Both the position numbers and the translations under genes were made by a program. A DNA stretch of 64,000 nt from Batkoa obscura. Its lineage: Eukaryota > Entomophthoromycota > Entomophthoromycetes > Entomophthorales > Batkoaceae. Below are positions 32,483 to 45,006 of the stretch, piece by piece (within the stretch, counting starts at the first letter, position 1; each line of letters opens with the position of its first letter). The notes beneath the pieces were generated by a model, which ran no database searches, was not told the DNA's origin, and saw nothing but the letters and a program-made list of their open reading frames with translations. The DNA lies in NCBI GenBank assembly GCA_030770535.1, contig JASVEC010000026.1, positions 496,001-560,000 on the forward strand, written 5' to 3'.

Positions 32483-33643
32483 TCAATAATTTTAATATTC
32501 TTTAGTTATCTCAACCTTTTATATAATTTCTAATAATAAGTCTAAATTACTTGTATATTTTGAATATTATATATATAACATGTCAAGCCTTTGTTTCAAA
32601 ATAACATGTACATAAAAATACAGTAAAAAACTATATTTCAACTATAGCTTAATTTTATTTTACAAATTAAGTTTTAAAAATAATTTAACATTTTTAGATA
32701 CTCTCTAAAATACAACTTTCGAATTTTCCTTAGTAAAAAGTAACAAAATCTTATTGCTTTGATCACATGGTGATCAGTTTTCATATATTGATAATTACAA
32801 ATTCTACTTTATAGTATCAGATAAAAACAGGAATCAATTTTAATTAAGTATACAACTACTTGTATTTTTATTTTATTGTTTACTATCAGAAACATCATAA
32901 TTCTGAACTGTGGCTGTGTTTTTAATTTAAAAATAGTCCAAACAAAACAAATGGTTTAATTGGTATTGGTAATAGCATTTCAAACATATTAAATTCCCAT
33001 AGCAAATAAATGACTAAAAGGTAATAATTTATTCTGGCTTATTATTAGATCGAATAAGCACATCACAAATCTTTATTTTAAACAATTCATGTTAGAAAAT
33101 ATTCTAAATTTACTCATAATGATAATAATATACATCTATCTTGGCTACTTCTAACTCAGTGTTATATAGTTTTAACATATAAATCAATGCTGTAACTATA
33201 AATTAATGGCATTGGATAATAAAGGCAATCGAAATTTATATAATTCAAACTAATTAATTATTTCTAGTAAATGTTGTCAAGGGAGTTTTGCAACAAATGA
33301 AATGATTTCACGCTGCTTTTAATATGCATGGGTTCGTATATTTTTTTTCTAAATAGAAGAATGATTTCATTAGATGAACGTAGCGCACAGTTTTATTGGA
33401 GAAGACTAATAATGAATTGCCTTTACAGACCTAAGGTTGGTGCTATGAAAATAATTTCTATTTTTAATTTTACAGTTAAACAAATTAAAATTGATGAAAA
33501 TAAAATCAAACTTTATCTATTCATTTTTTGATTTAACTAAAATAGCTTTTTTGTTTATTTAATAAAGTAGTATTATAGCTTAGCTTTATTTAATAATAGA
33601 ATTAAACTCTTATACTCTATTTATTTAGTTAAGTTTCTTTCAA

Positions 33644-35669
33644 ATGACTGCAACGCATTCTTGCTTTTGGGCTTTGCTATCTTCTGAAGATTTCAGCTTC
33701 ATTTATATATCAAATAATGTACGAAGGCTAGAACCAGTTTTAGGTGTAAATTTTATTGGATCTCAGCTATATGGTATAGTATTGCCAACTGAAGTGCCAA
33801 GGATGAGGAAGGATCTTAACGTATTTAAGATTTCTTCTAGCTTTAATGGTGCCGCAATAAGGTACTTTTATTTTGTGACTATTATATATTTTCTAATTCT
33901 ATTTCAGATGTTCTGCCTACAACTTTGCAACTATCCAAGATTCAGCTCCTTATCAATATCAACGTCCACCGTCTTCCTTAGCTGCTTTAAACCTTCCTTA
34001 TTCTACCTACACATTGATGATACAAGCTATTACTTCTCAAGTAACTATGGCAATGTTTCATATTGATGAAGACTTTTTAAATAAGAAAATGGCCAATTCT
34101 AAGGTTGATTGCTTCCATAACTATGACCATTCAGTAAAAGATTTTGTTTCTTGTTTTTATTTTGTCTAATTTTTATAGGAAATTGAATTTGTCCGTCATT
34201 GTTTAGATAATTTTGAACTTTCAAATTTAAGCAATTTATCCTTAAATCCTTTTTCTGGTCAATCTATCCCAAATAGTCCAACTTATAGGGATCACACTAT
34301 TACTCCAACTAGATCCTTCCTTGTTTATGATACCTACACCCCACGTGTCATTTTAGCTTGGCCAAAAAACAGTTTCTCCAATTTAATTCAAAATGCAAAC
34401 CAAGCTGTACCAACTGAAGGACTAGACCTGTTATTGCATCGAATTGACTCTGAAAGGTTATACAAAGGGTTTAATGAATTTCTTCAAACTTACCAGTTGC
34501 ATCGCCGTATTTCATTCCTTTCACAAGTAGAAAATTATACTGGAGATCGTCTTGAACAAGTAATTTATTGCATTGGTAATATCGCTATTGCTTGCTCCCA
34601 AACAGTATCTGCTATCAATTATCAAGCACAACCGGCACCAAATTCACTTAACAATTCTCGTAGTCTATCGTTCTCTCGTGGACATGAATTGGTAATATTA
34701 ATTAAACTTTTGATACAGTTTTACTAACTCTTTTATTTAGAATAATGAATATGAGATACATAAAAAAATGTCAGCACCAGTATTGATGGATATGCAGAAT
34801 AATGGTAATGGTTTTTATCAACAGCCTCAACGAACTAGTTTGAATGTAAGTAAACATTATGGCCAAACATTACATCAAAATGATTCCCCTCAAACTCTTC
34901 ATCGTGTCAGGTCAACCACTCTGCTTCCAGTAGATTCAGGTGATGACTTGATTCCAAAAAAATCCGTTTCTAACGAATCTATGATCTATCATGTAAGTTA
35001 CTTTCATTTATATTTAATTGATCTGATTTTCTGCTAGAGCAATAGACCTAGAAGTACTTCTACCAGCGTAAAGGGGAGCAGTAAGTTATTTTCCTTCTTG
35101 CCCTCTTTACCCCACATCAATATGAATTTATTACCGCTTAAAGGGCGAAACAATAATAAATCTAATAGAAATTCTGAAGCTTCATTAGAAAAGCCTACTC
35201 TTCCACCTATATCTTATATGACACAATCAATGTCTCATCCCGAAAATCCAACTGTAACCTCTTTACCGAGCTTTAATCATTTAGTAGCATCTGGAGGATC
35301 AAATCAAGCTCCCTTGTCATCACCTCACAGTATGTACACTGATGGTTCAAATGGGTCCAAAAAGAATTCAATGTCACATATTAATCCCAACCAAGTACAC
35401 ATTCACAATGGTGCTGACCCAGCTTTGATATCACCATTGCTTACAAGTCCTGTTCGTCAATGTCTTTCTTGTCATACCACTAGCTCCCCAGAATGGCGCC
35501 GTGGGCCTAGAGGCCAAAAAACGTAAGTAATAATAGTTTTTGAATGACAAGTATTAAATTTTTATTTAGATTATGCAACGCATGTGGGCTAAAGTATTCG
35601 CGTCAACTTAAAGCGCTTCGAATGCAAAACCGCACTGAGGTTACTTCGAATGTTCATTTGACCAACTAA
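33644..35669 (+). CDS. PAS-GATA transcription factor (white-collar-like)
   Basis: Six exons (33644-33861, 33908-34133, 34179-34691, 34741-34992, 35038-35522, 35570-35669) give 597 residues. The N-terminal PAS domain starts FWALLSSEDFSFIYISNNVR and continues GSQLYGIVLPTEVPRMRKDL. After a long Ser/Asn/Pro-rich linker with PPISYMTQSMSHPENP, the C-terminus carries a GATA zinc finger. It is Cys-X2-Cys-X18-Cys-X2-Cys, from CLSCHTTSSPEWRRGPRGQK across the last splice to LCNACGLKY. The 18-residue loop is the fungal type IVb form used by white-collar proteins. PAS plus a single C-terminal GATA finger matches WC-2-type partners in light and other signalling; there is no LOV cysteine motif. It would act in the nucleus. 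Additional 5' exons cannot be excluded. Confidence 0.88.
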
Positions 35670-37472
35670 AAGTGGGGACTTTTTAAGTATTTTTTTAAGG
35701 AATTCAACTTGTTTTGCAATTTTTTATAGAAGCTTAAGCTTCAATTTTAATCATTTTATTGGGATCCAAGAGATTCAATTTTTTAATTCCATTTGAGAAT
35801 GGGTTAAGTTTAATAGCTGGGCTTTGATTTCTTTTTTGATGTCTTTATCACGCTTTCATTTTTTGTTTTAATATAATATGCTCTAATTTTAATAACTTAT
35901 AATTTTGATGATATCTTTTTGTTCTTTTTCGAATCCCCTTTATTTAAAATGGTTAATTTATAATTTGAGTTATTGGTTTTTTTTATATCTGTTCTGGCAA
36001 TTTTACTATTGTTACTTACTTTTTTGTAACAATAGCTTTGAGAGCCTAATCACATTAACGAATTGCCATACTCTCATTGAATAACAAAATTATAAATAAA
36101 TTATGATATATTTATAGAATGCTATAAAATAGTTGGCATTTACATCAGATAGGATAGTTAAAATACCTCAAACTATTAAAAGTTGTTTAGTCAGCTATAA
36201 GTTGATATTGGAATAATTAATTTAATATAATCAAATTATTGAAAAGTTTTTGTTTACTTTTATTACTTGTCTGCGTGTTTTAACTCTATTAGTCACTTGT
36301 GAGCTTGGCACACTTTCAAGGATTTTATAAAAAACTATTATTAGTAATAAGGACTGTCGCAAAATACATGTTATTTTTTATAAATTAAAGTTTACTAAAT
36401 GTAGTAATTTTAAGTTTATTTAAGTTCCTTAGATTATGAGGGACATTGCTGGCGACATTTGTATAATAGTTATTCTTTATGTCAAAGATACATGATTGTC
36501 TCATGATGCTTTTATGGAATTATGAAAGTAATAGCGGGTAATGGAAAAATTGCAAAAGAAGTTTTTTTATCATTGTAAAGTGCCATTAATAACTTAGGTA
36601 AACTTTAAATAACCTTGACATTCTTTTTTGTTTATTAGTAATTTTTAAACAAACTTTAGTTATAGAATTAGAATCCATAAATCTATAGATGGGTTCAAAA
36701 TCTACATTGAACAAAATATTAGGCTTTCCCAAAATGGGTTCAATTTTCTGGTCATAAAAAATGCTAAAGTCATTGGTTGCAACAGTATATTTTTTTGCCT
36801 AGAACTATAATTATTTTGAAAGATGTGATATTACAGTTCTGTACTTTTATTCATTTTCTTTATCAAAAATCGATATGATAGGGAATCATGTATTTTTTTC
36901 AGTTTTTATTAAGGTTTAAACTAGCAGCATTAGAAGGCTAATTGAAAAAAGAGAAAACAATTTGAAGTACTTTTTTATTACTCGTTATTTTCTGAGTAAT
37001 TTAAATTTTTAAAATATTTTAGTTGATTTCTTCAATAGAAAAAAACAGCTCTTATTTCCTTAATGCTGTTTAATTAGCCTTTTTTATAACAAATCAGAAT
37101 CGGAAAAAAGTTGCGCCTTGGAATTAAATTTAACCATATTGTAAACTAAATAATATGTACATATTGTTATTATTTAGTATTTATATGGTAGTGATATTCT
37201 TTTAAAAAAGGCTACTTAGTTTAAATACGTTTAACGTGCTTTTGAGTTAGTGAGGAAGCTTGGAAGAGTGGGGAATTTGGCCAAATCACTAATAAATTTA
37301 TGCACAATCAAAAAATTGCAGTAATTTGGGCAGATCCTCCGCTTCTTCAAGCTTAACTACTAGCCCAAAACAACAAAAAATTTGCATTTTTCTTACTTAA
37401 AAAATGACTACGAACTTAATGTCTATTTAAAAAAGCCACATTGAAATTTAAGCTCAATTTTTAACTTACTAA
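35670..37472. other. Spacer, 1.8 kb
   Basis: AT-rich intergenic DNA with long T and A runs and no MITE. No coding stretch or RNA gene was seen. Confidence 0.5.
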
Positions 37473-38694
37473 ATGCTTATATTAGATTTAAGTAATGGTT
37501 TATCAAATGGTGGATTGAATAAAGAAGATGAAGTTTATCAAGATAAAAAGCAAGAGATTTTAAAAGCTATAAGAGCTTTTGGTATTCTAATTCAATTATT
37601 GAAATATGAAATTAATAATAAAAAGGTTTTTTTTATGTTAAAAATGAGAAGATAACCGATGACGAAATTAAAAAGATGTTCAAGATTGTAATTCAATATT
37701 ATTAAATGAGTTTATATTAAATCAACCATAGATGAAAAGTTATTTCTCTCAAAAAGAAGAAGTAAAGCAATGGCATTTACTTGAAGAAAATTTTGGCTAT
37801 TGTAAATTAGGTCAGGAAAGGTAAACTAGATAAATCTAAATAATAACTATATTTAATTTTTAGACTATCAAAAGAGTACGAATTTGACTATAAAGAAGCG
37901 TTTAATCTACCTTCAAATTTCAACCATTTTAATCAAAGTTTGCCAGAAATATTTGAAAAAAATAAACCATTTTTAGATAATTTTACAAAGGTATGAATTT
38001 AAAATTAACGTTATACTAGTTGCTTATATCTAAATAGAAATGTAACAAAATCTCGCAAGCTATACTAAGTGAAATAGCCCTTGCCTTGGATCTAGATAAA
38101 CACTTCTTTTATAAAGCACATGAGTTTGAAGATAAATCGTGTAGTATTATACGTGCTCTACATTATCCTCCTTTGTCTAAAGATGTAAATTTAAAAAGGG
38201 TTACTAGAGCTGGAAGGTAAAATTAGTTAAATAATAGCTTGTAATTATTAATAGTTAGTCATTCAGATTGTGGTACACTTACATTACTTTTCCAAGATAA
38301 AGCGGAAGATGGAGAAGACAACCATGGTTTACAAGCATTAAAAGATAAAACTAGTTCAGAGTGGATTAACATGCCATATAGAAATGGATATATTATTGTT
38401 AATATAGCTGACTTACTTTCTGTTTGGACAGAAGGCAAACTCTGTTCTACAAAACATAGAGTTATTTTGCCGCCTGTGTCTAAGTTGAATACTCATCGGT
38501 ATGTAAATGCTTTTTACATTGTTGTAAATATTAACGATAATTTTAGTTATTCTATTGCTTATTTTTTATACCCTAAGGCCGATTTTCTTATCTCGCCTAT
38601 CGGGAATATGGAATATGAAGATGGGTATGGGAAGTCAAGTAAATTATTTGAGTTGGCTTCTTTCCTTTTGGAAAATTTGATTCGATTTTTTTAA
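37473..38694 (+). CDS. 2-oxoglutarate/Fe(II) dioxygenase (IPNS-like fold)
   Basis: Non-haem iron oxygenase of the isopenicillin N synthase/ACC oxidase type. Seven exons are needed: 37473-37581, 37626-37687, 37732-37820, 37864-37990, 38038-38216, 38259-38498 and 38547-38694. The DIOX-N part reads AFGFFYVKNEKITDDEIKKM across the first intron. The catalytic core has HSDCGTLTLLFQD (first iron His and Asp), then VNIADLLSVWTEGKLCSTKH with the distal His. RYSIAYF is the Arg-X-Ser pair that binds 2-oxoglutarate, formed by joining exons 6 and 7. All iron and cosubstrate ligands are present, so it should be active. The substrate is unknown. It is convergent with the OSCP gene. A degraded relative is seen at 40.8 kb. 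Confidence 0.88.
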
Positions 38695-39141
38695 ATAAGT
38701 GTTAATGGGCAGTTGTTATGTGAGTGTTCCTTAGTATTCTAAAGTAATGTATATCTATAGATAATGATCAATATTTAGAATTTTTACAGTAGGACTTGTG
38801 TATATTTTTTAGCTAATTTGTTACTTTTTTATATTATATTCTTTCTGATTTCTGTGACGAAAGCAATTTTATTTAAATAAACAATTTTTGAACTAAATAT
38901 CCTTAATTTCAAATACTTTTAAATCATAACTAAGACAATAACTGCTTTTTATAATATACATGGAACATTACTTCAAGTAATCTTACTATTAAATTTGTTA
39001 AACAAAAAGTCAAACTATAGTCAATATAACATTATTAATTAACAAATTATTACTATTTCGATTACTTAATAAATCCATTTATTTATTCAATTAAACTGTT
39101 TAAATGGCATCTACAAATAAAGTTAATTTAAATAAATTATA
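38695..39141. other. Convergent spacer
   Basis: AT-rich DNA between the oxygenase and OSCP stop codons; nothing recognisable apart from likely 3' untranslated regions. Confidence 0.5.
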
Positions 39142-39967
39142 TTATATTGTATTACCAGTTAAAGCTTTAGTAAGCTTGTTAATCTTAGAAGAAACGGAAA
39201 GATCAATAGTCTTGTCACCAAAATCAATTATAAGTCCACCAAGGATAGTTGGTTTAACCTAATGGTATTAATATCTTATTTTTTATATAGAATTTAATTT
39301 TACTTGGTTTTTAATAGAAACAGATTTTGAACCAGAAGCTAATTTACTCTTAGTTAAAGTATCTTTAAGTTGCTTTAATACATCGTTTTCAAGGGGCTAA
39401 AATCAGCAATTAATATTCAAAATCTAAAAATAAAAATCCTTACCTGAGCACTAGTAACAGTAATTTCTAATTCACCACGGTGAGCGGAGATCAAGGATTT
39501 GAAAGCGGTAATGATTTTATCAGACTCACTAAGGCGAGAGTTTTCAATAAGAACATCAAAGAAATTTTTAGTGGTGGCATTAGCTTTAACGGAGCCAAGG
39601 AGAGCTTCAATGACTCTCTTTTTATCACCAAATCTAAGGGTTGGATCTTCGAGAATTACTTTAAGTTGAGCACTCTTTTCTAAATGAGATTGTACTTTGC
39701 TTAAATCACTATCAACGGCATCAAGGGTATTGTTTTTAACAGCTGCAGTGTATAAGGCAGTAGCATAACGTCCTTCAATACCATGGAGGGAAAGTGGAAC
39801 CTTAGGGTTTAATTAATTTGTAAAAAATAACAATAATGATTTTTTTACTTGAACAGTTTTGGCAGCAGTAGCGTAACCACGAGTAAGCTAAAAAAAAGGG
39901 GTTAATTTTTATTTTATAAAGCAATGTTTCAATTGAATACTTTAAGAGCTCTGATAACAGCAGACAT
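39142..39967 (-). CDS. ATP5: ATP synthase subunit 5 / OSCP, mitochondrial
   Basis: OSCP links the F1 head to the peripheral stalk of mitochondrial ATP synthase. The first exon encodes MSAVIRALK, and the second begins LTRGYATAAKTVQ, together an amphipathic basic mitochondrial presequence. The mature part starts with the family signature VPLSLHGIEGRYATALYTAA. It continues through LRFGDKKRVIEALLG and LIENSRLSESDKIITAFK to the C-terminal KPTILGGLIIDFGDKTIDLS (the delta/OSCP signature) and NKLTKALTGNTI. Four GT-AG introns are present, the last two short. A plus frame at 39480-39683 is a shadow of this gene. Confidence 0.95.
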
Positions 39968-41268
39968 TTTAAGATATGTAATTCAAAAAGGCTAAAATTT
40001 GAATCGTAGGTTAAAATTACACTTCATCTGATTGCTATGAATTTCGGTTCAATCCCAAATTGGATTATGGGAATGACAATTCAGTTAATTCAATTTTTTA
40101 TGTGGTGACAAATTATTTGTTGAAATTGAAAATGAAGTATTTAAAAATGAAATTTTAATAACTACTATTTCCTTACTTTAATATAAAATCTTATTACTAA
40201 GGTTTATTCATGTCAACATGTCAAGTAATGCGATCTTAAGGGTCTTCTACTTACATGGAATCACCAAGAGAATTGGTTGTTTGCTAATTTAGAAATTGAT
40301 AGGCAATCGATCTTCAATTTTGGGGGTGAAGTGATTATGTAGATACTTGGTTATTTTATTGCTATCAATAAAGTGTAATTTGTATTTTTTTAAGTGTTCT
40401 TGTTAGTCACTTTAGTAAGTAATGACTAATAAATCTCACTGTATAGATTAAATGCTACATGTACTTGGATTACTAAGAAAAGTATAGCTGTAGAGACTAA
40501 CATTTATTTTTTTAACTTTAAATGTTAAAAGTTTTGGGTTTTAAACTTAACGCTTGTAATATTTTTAGCTAATTAAGTGACTGTTGAGGTACATATAAGC
40601 GACATGAATGGCACTGATAAACTTAATTAGGTTTAACTTTTTAAGATAAAATAAAGAATTAGTAGAATTTTTAAATGCTTTTAGTTTAAAAATTAATGAA
40701 TATGCTACTTTAATATTCTATTTATAGAAAAACTAATAAAAAAGATATGCGAAATACAATTTTTTTATTCAGAACCAGATATTGTATGTCGCTATGGTAT
40801 GTTGACCTTAATTATAAGTTGCTGTTGGCAAATAATTTAATAGTGCGAATACATCAATGGAGAGTTAGTTAATAATAACACTAAGCACTTATATTCTGGT
40901 AAACATCGTGGTGTATCGAAAATCAATAAAGAATCAGTGATACATAGTAAATTGGATGTGATGCTGCATTCTAAACAAATTTTAATAATATATCTGAGAT
41001 AGTTGGAAAACTATTGTTTTTAATTTAGATACTTATGTGATGATGTTTCATGTTATAAACGATGTATGGCATTGATAATGTGTAATCACACATTTTATTT
41101 AAAAAAATTTTGATGCTTTTACGTTTAAATTCTAATATTTAATCTAAAACCTTACTGTACCAAAATTAGCTAAGAAACTTAGGCTTTAAAGTGCAAAAAA
41201 ATAAAGGGCTAATCTAATTTGAAACTAACTTTTAAAAAATATCTATTATTTATTTTATAATAAACAAA
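39968..41268. other. Spacer with oxygenase relic
   Basis: Intergenic DNA between the OSCP start and the RlmN-like gene. Apart from the 2-oxoglutarate oxygenase relic near 40.77-40.96 kb, no coding sequence or repeat was noticed. Confidence 0.5.
40770..40960 (+). pseudogene. Fragment of a 2-oxoglutarate/Fe(II) oxygenase
   Basis: A stretch reading RYGMLTLII, followed about 100 bp later by NNTKHLYSGKHRGVSKINKE, matches in order the two iron-ligand regions of the neighbouring oxygenase (CGTLTLLFQD and CSTKHRVILPPVSKLN). The frame is not continuous, and no N- or C-terminal parts were found. It is likely the remnant of a tandem or dispersed duplicate. Confidence 0.35.
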
Positions 41269-42752
41269 ATGAACGCAATAAAGAAACTTAACCTACTAGG
41301 CCTAACTAAAGGAGAATTATTAGGTAGTATCAATCAATTTTATCCCAGTTTAAAAAAATATCAAATTGAACAGCTATGGCATTGGATTTATGTTAAAGGT
41401 ATAGGAATTTAATTTGAAAGTTTTTATTTTGGTATTTAAATGAAATTTAGGAAAACAAGATATATCTTTAATGAGTAATTTATCCCAAAGTTTTAGAGAG
41501 GTATTAGGTAATAATACAGAAATCAATTATGGAGAAGAAAAAGTAAATTCATACCCCTAACTAAACAAGAATGATTTACTAATCTAAAAAATATAAGAAA
41601 TCATTGACCTCGATCGATGGTACAATTAAAAAAGTATTAGCATTTGATCAAAAAAGTTTAATAGAAACAGTCATGATACCAGAAAATAAAAGAAAAACAC
41701 TATGTATATCGAGTCAAGTAGGATGCTCTTTAGCTTGTAAATTTTGCCATACAGGAACTCAAAAATTATTAAGAAATTTAACAGCAGGTGAAGTTTTGGG
41801 TCAATATTTTTCAGTAGCTAAAATGATGAACGAGTTTCCATTAAATGAACTGAAAAAAAGAAAAGTTAATAATATTGTTTTTATGGGACAAGGTGAGTTG
41901 TTTTGTAAATGATTTTTATTTTTTAGTAATTGTTATCTTTTTATTTTTAGGTGAACCATTGTACAACTATAGGTATTTTTCATAATTTAAAATAAAAACT
42001 TTTTGACTAAAAGAATTTATAGAAATGTTTTTAAGGCAGTCAAAATTTTAACGGATACATCTGGTTTGAATTTTCCAAAACATAAAATAATAATCTCTAC
42101 ATCTGGTGTGACACCCATGATCTCGAAAATAGCTAGTGATTTACAAGTAGGTTTAGCTATTTCATTACATGCTGTCAATGATGATTTAAGAAATGAATTA
42201 GTACCAATTAATAAAACTTATAATATTAAAGAGTTATTTAATGCTTGTAATGAATATGTTAAATTATCAAACAATAATAATAAGAGAATTACTTTTGAGT
42301 AAGTTTATTATTTATTAGCTAAGTTGTATTAATTATTTATTTGAAGATATGTAATGCTAAAAGGAGTGAACGATTCTATTAGCGAAGCTAATCAATTAGT
42401 TCGTTTATTATCGAATTTATCAGCACATGTTAATTTAATGTAAGTTATTTGTTATTATTTATCAATTTTATTTTAATTAATATTAATATTAATATTAAAT
42501 TAAATAGCCCATTCAATCCATGGCCTGGCTCTAAATTTGAATGTAGTGATATATCAACAATACGTAATTTTGCTAATATTTTGTTAAATAAAAATTTGAA
42601 AACAACTATTCGATTTTCAAGAGGAGATGGTAAATTTATTATTAAAATCATAAACATCACTACTAATCTTTTATTACTAAGATATCATGGCAGCCTGTGG
42701 ACAATTAAAATCCATTATATCGGATAAACAAAAATTAAATATAGAATTATAG
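41269..42752 (+). CDS. RlmN-like radical-SAM RNA adenine-C2 methyltransferase
   Basis: RlmN methylates C2 of an adenine in 23S rRNA and some tRNAs. The gene starts [19 protein letters not shown] and has seven or eight exons. Hallmarks in order are [20 protein letters not shown], with the CX3CX2C iron-sulphur cysteines and the preceding catalytic Cys (RlmN C118 position). Next come [47 protein letters not shown] and PFNPWPGS. After the last intron [15 protein letters not shown] carries the second catalytic Cys (C355 position), which holds the methyl group. All key residues are present. Spliceosomal introns show it is a nuclear gene of the host and not contamination. No strong targeting sequence is seen, so cytosolic or mitochondrial action is open. 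It is convergent with CCT6. Confidence 0.92.
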
Positions 42753-42867
42753 AACTAATAACTTAATAAAAATAGACAGTTAAATATTTAAAACAGATTA
42801 TATATCACTATGGCCATTTATTTTTATATTTTATTAAAAAAATAGATTCTAATTATTTTTTTATCGA

Positions 42868-45006
42868 TTATTGTTCACCAACTTGAGGGGTCTTAAGGGA
42901 AGTACGACCTGCACGAAGTATTTCATCACATAATAATAAATTATTAGCAATAACAGTACTAATTAATTAAATAAACGATTAAATTAAATCAACGACTAAT
43001 ATAATAAATTTACCAAGAATGTAATTGATGACGAATAACTCTATAATTATCCCAAATACCTTCAGTAACAGGATCTAAAATTTCACCACTGTTTAAATCA
43101 ATACCAACAACATGACCTTCAGAATGAGCTTCCTAAAAAAATGTATCCATTATTAAAATCCATAGTTAATATTAAAATAGTAAATTATTTACTTGTAACA
43201 TAACAATAGTATCTTGGGCATCAAAACCAGCATTTCTAGATAATATTTTTGGGATAGTTAATAATGCATCAGCATAAGCTTGTACTCCCATTTTAGCTCT
43301 TCCTTTAACTTCACTCTTATATTTAATTAAATGTTCACTACAAGCTACTTGAAAAGCACCAGCTCCTGGAACAACCGATTTATCTTCAATTGCATTTTTA
43401 ACTGCACGAAGTCCATCTCTTACAGCATCATTAATTTGATTAATGGTATATCCATTTGGGCCTAAAATAAAATAATAAAAAATATTAATGATTTTAAATT
43501 ATTATTGTAAATTGATATGATTACCAGTAATTAAAATAGTAACTGATTTTGGATTTTGTGCTTCTTCAATAAAAGTATATTTTTCTTCACCAATCACATG
43601 TTCATAAATATTACCAGCATAACCAAGGACACTAGGTTCTAAATCATCAACTGAATTTTGAGCAGTACCGCCGCAAACTAATTGTAGTCTAATAAAAAAA
43701 ACAAATTATTATAAAAAAGATTAATTAATATTAATATTACCTTTCCATATTACGACGTTTAGCTCTACGAAGAGCTAAGATACCATTTTTAGCTAAAACA
43801 TCCAAAGACAATGGATCGATACCCTTTTGATTAACAATAACAAAACCTTTATTACTATTTCCACAAACAAGATGTTTTAGTTCTATAATTTTACGTAATC
43901 TTTCATCTACAAATCTTCTTTCTGATTCAACTAACTTTTCTCTTTGTTCAGCTGAACTATAAAAGAATCCAGAGTTAACTTCACTATAAAAAAAGTTAAT
44001 TACTTAAAAACATTTTATCAAAAAAAAACTTACGTTTTCTCATATTCCAATGACACATTTAAAGTTAAAACAAAAGCATCTTTAACTTTTTTAGGCATAT
44101 CAGGGTGACGAGCACCATGATCCAATACTAAACCACGAACTAATCGTGTTTCTTTGGCACTTTTATGTTGCATTTTTTGAATTTCTACCATATGAAGATC
44201 AATAGGTAAATTTTCTTGATGAATAGCAAGCACTGCATCCACCACCGCTTCAGTTAAAGTATCGGCTAAAGTTTGATTAACTTTAGTACGTAAAGCAGTA
44301 CGTGCTACTGAAATTAAGACTTCTCTATCAATATTTTTTTGTACTTGAAAACTATCTAAAAACTAAAAATAGTTTATTAATTTAAAAGATTCCATTTAGT
44401 TGTTAGTTTAAAAAATAATAACTTACTTTTAATGCTTCTTTTTTAGCTAAATCAAAACCTTCGGTTACTACTCTTGGATGTAAACCTTCCAATATATATC
44501 TTTCAGCTTGTTTTAAAAGTTCTCCTACTAATAATACAACCGAAGTGGTACCATCCCCAGTGATCTCATCTTGAGCTGTAGCAGCACGTGCAATCATGGC
44601 AGCAGTTGGGTGTTGGATTTGCTGTAAAATAATTATATATTGATAATAAGCTTAAATCATAGATGATGAAAATAAATTTGAATTACCATTTCACTTAAAA
44701 GTACTTTACCATCTTTGGTAATTTTAATAGCACCAGCACCGTCAACCAACCTATTGAAATCAATTATTAATTTATTGCTCGCTTTTAATAGAATTGATTT
44801 TTATTTAAGTTACATTTTTATTGTACCCTTTGGACCTAAGTTGGATTCTAATACTTCTTTAAGTCCCATAGCAGCGGATATATTTAAAGCCAAAGCTTGA
44901 CCTTGACGGGCTACTTCGGAATTGGGATTGATCCTTTGGATTGCTGATGATGCCCTAGAAGGAGAATTAGTTATAACAAATATAGATGATTAATCTTGAG
45001 TTACAT
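42868..45006 (-). CDS. CCT6: Chaperonin CCT subunit zeta (CCT6)
   Basis: One of eight subunits of the cytosolic TRiC/CCT ring that folds actin and tubulin, with prefoldin as delivery partner. About nine exons encode [20 protein letters not shown], then [35 protein letters not shown] (the ATP-binding signature), [15 protein letters not shown] (the zeta-type apical segment), [11 protein letters not shown] and [17 protein letters not shown]. The equatorial domain contains [16 protein letters not shown], and the C-terminus is [12 protein letters not shown]. The start codon is itself split. AT lies at 45006-45005, an intron with GTAACT and CTTCTAG ends runs 45004-44955, and the G comes from the next exon. 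Without this splice no start fits. It is divergent with RPA12. Confidence 0.95.

Larger units (their letters stand above)
26508..33643. other. Gene-poor, repeat-rich region
   Basis: About 7 kb with no intact gene. It contains decayed retroelement-like material (about 27540-30340) with a large inverted repeat, and five MITE copies or remnants between 30516 and 32482. A 17-bp perfect palindrome TGATCACATGGTGATCA lies at 32760-32776. A 67-codon frame at 33328-33531, just before the PAS-GATA gene, could be an upstream exon of it but shows no clear splice link. Confidence 0.6.

Noticed and set aside
32760-32776. 17-bp perfect palindrome TGATCACATGGTGATCA
   Set aside because: Could be a dimeric operator, but it stands alone in gene-poor DNA with no gene start nearby.
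39480-39683. Plus-strand frame of 67 codons
   Set aside because: Opposite strand of the OSCP exon, whose protein matches its family throughout.
42445-42727. Overlapping frames on both strands within the RlmN-like gene
   Set aside because: They cross introns; the spliced reading reproduces the RlmN C-terminus, including AACGQL.
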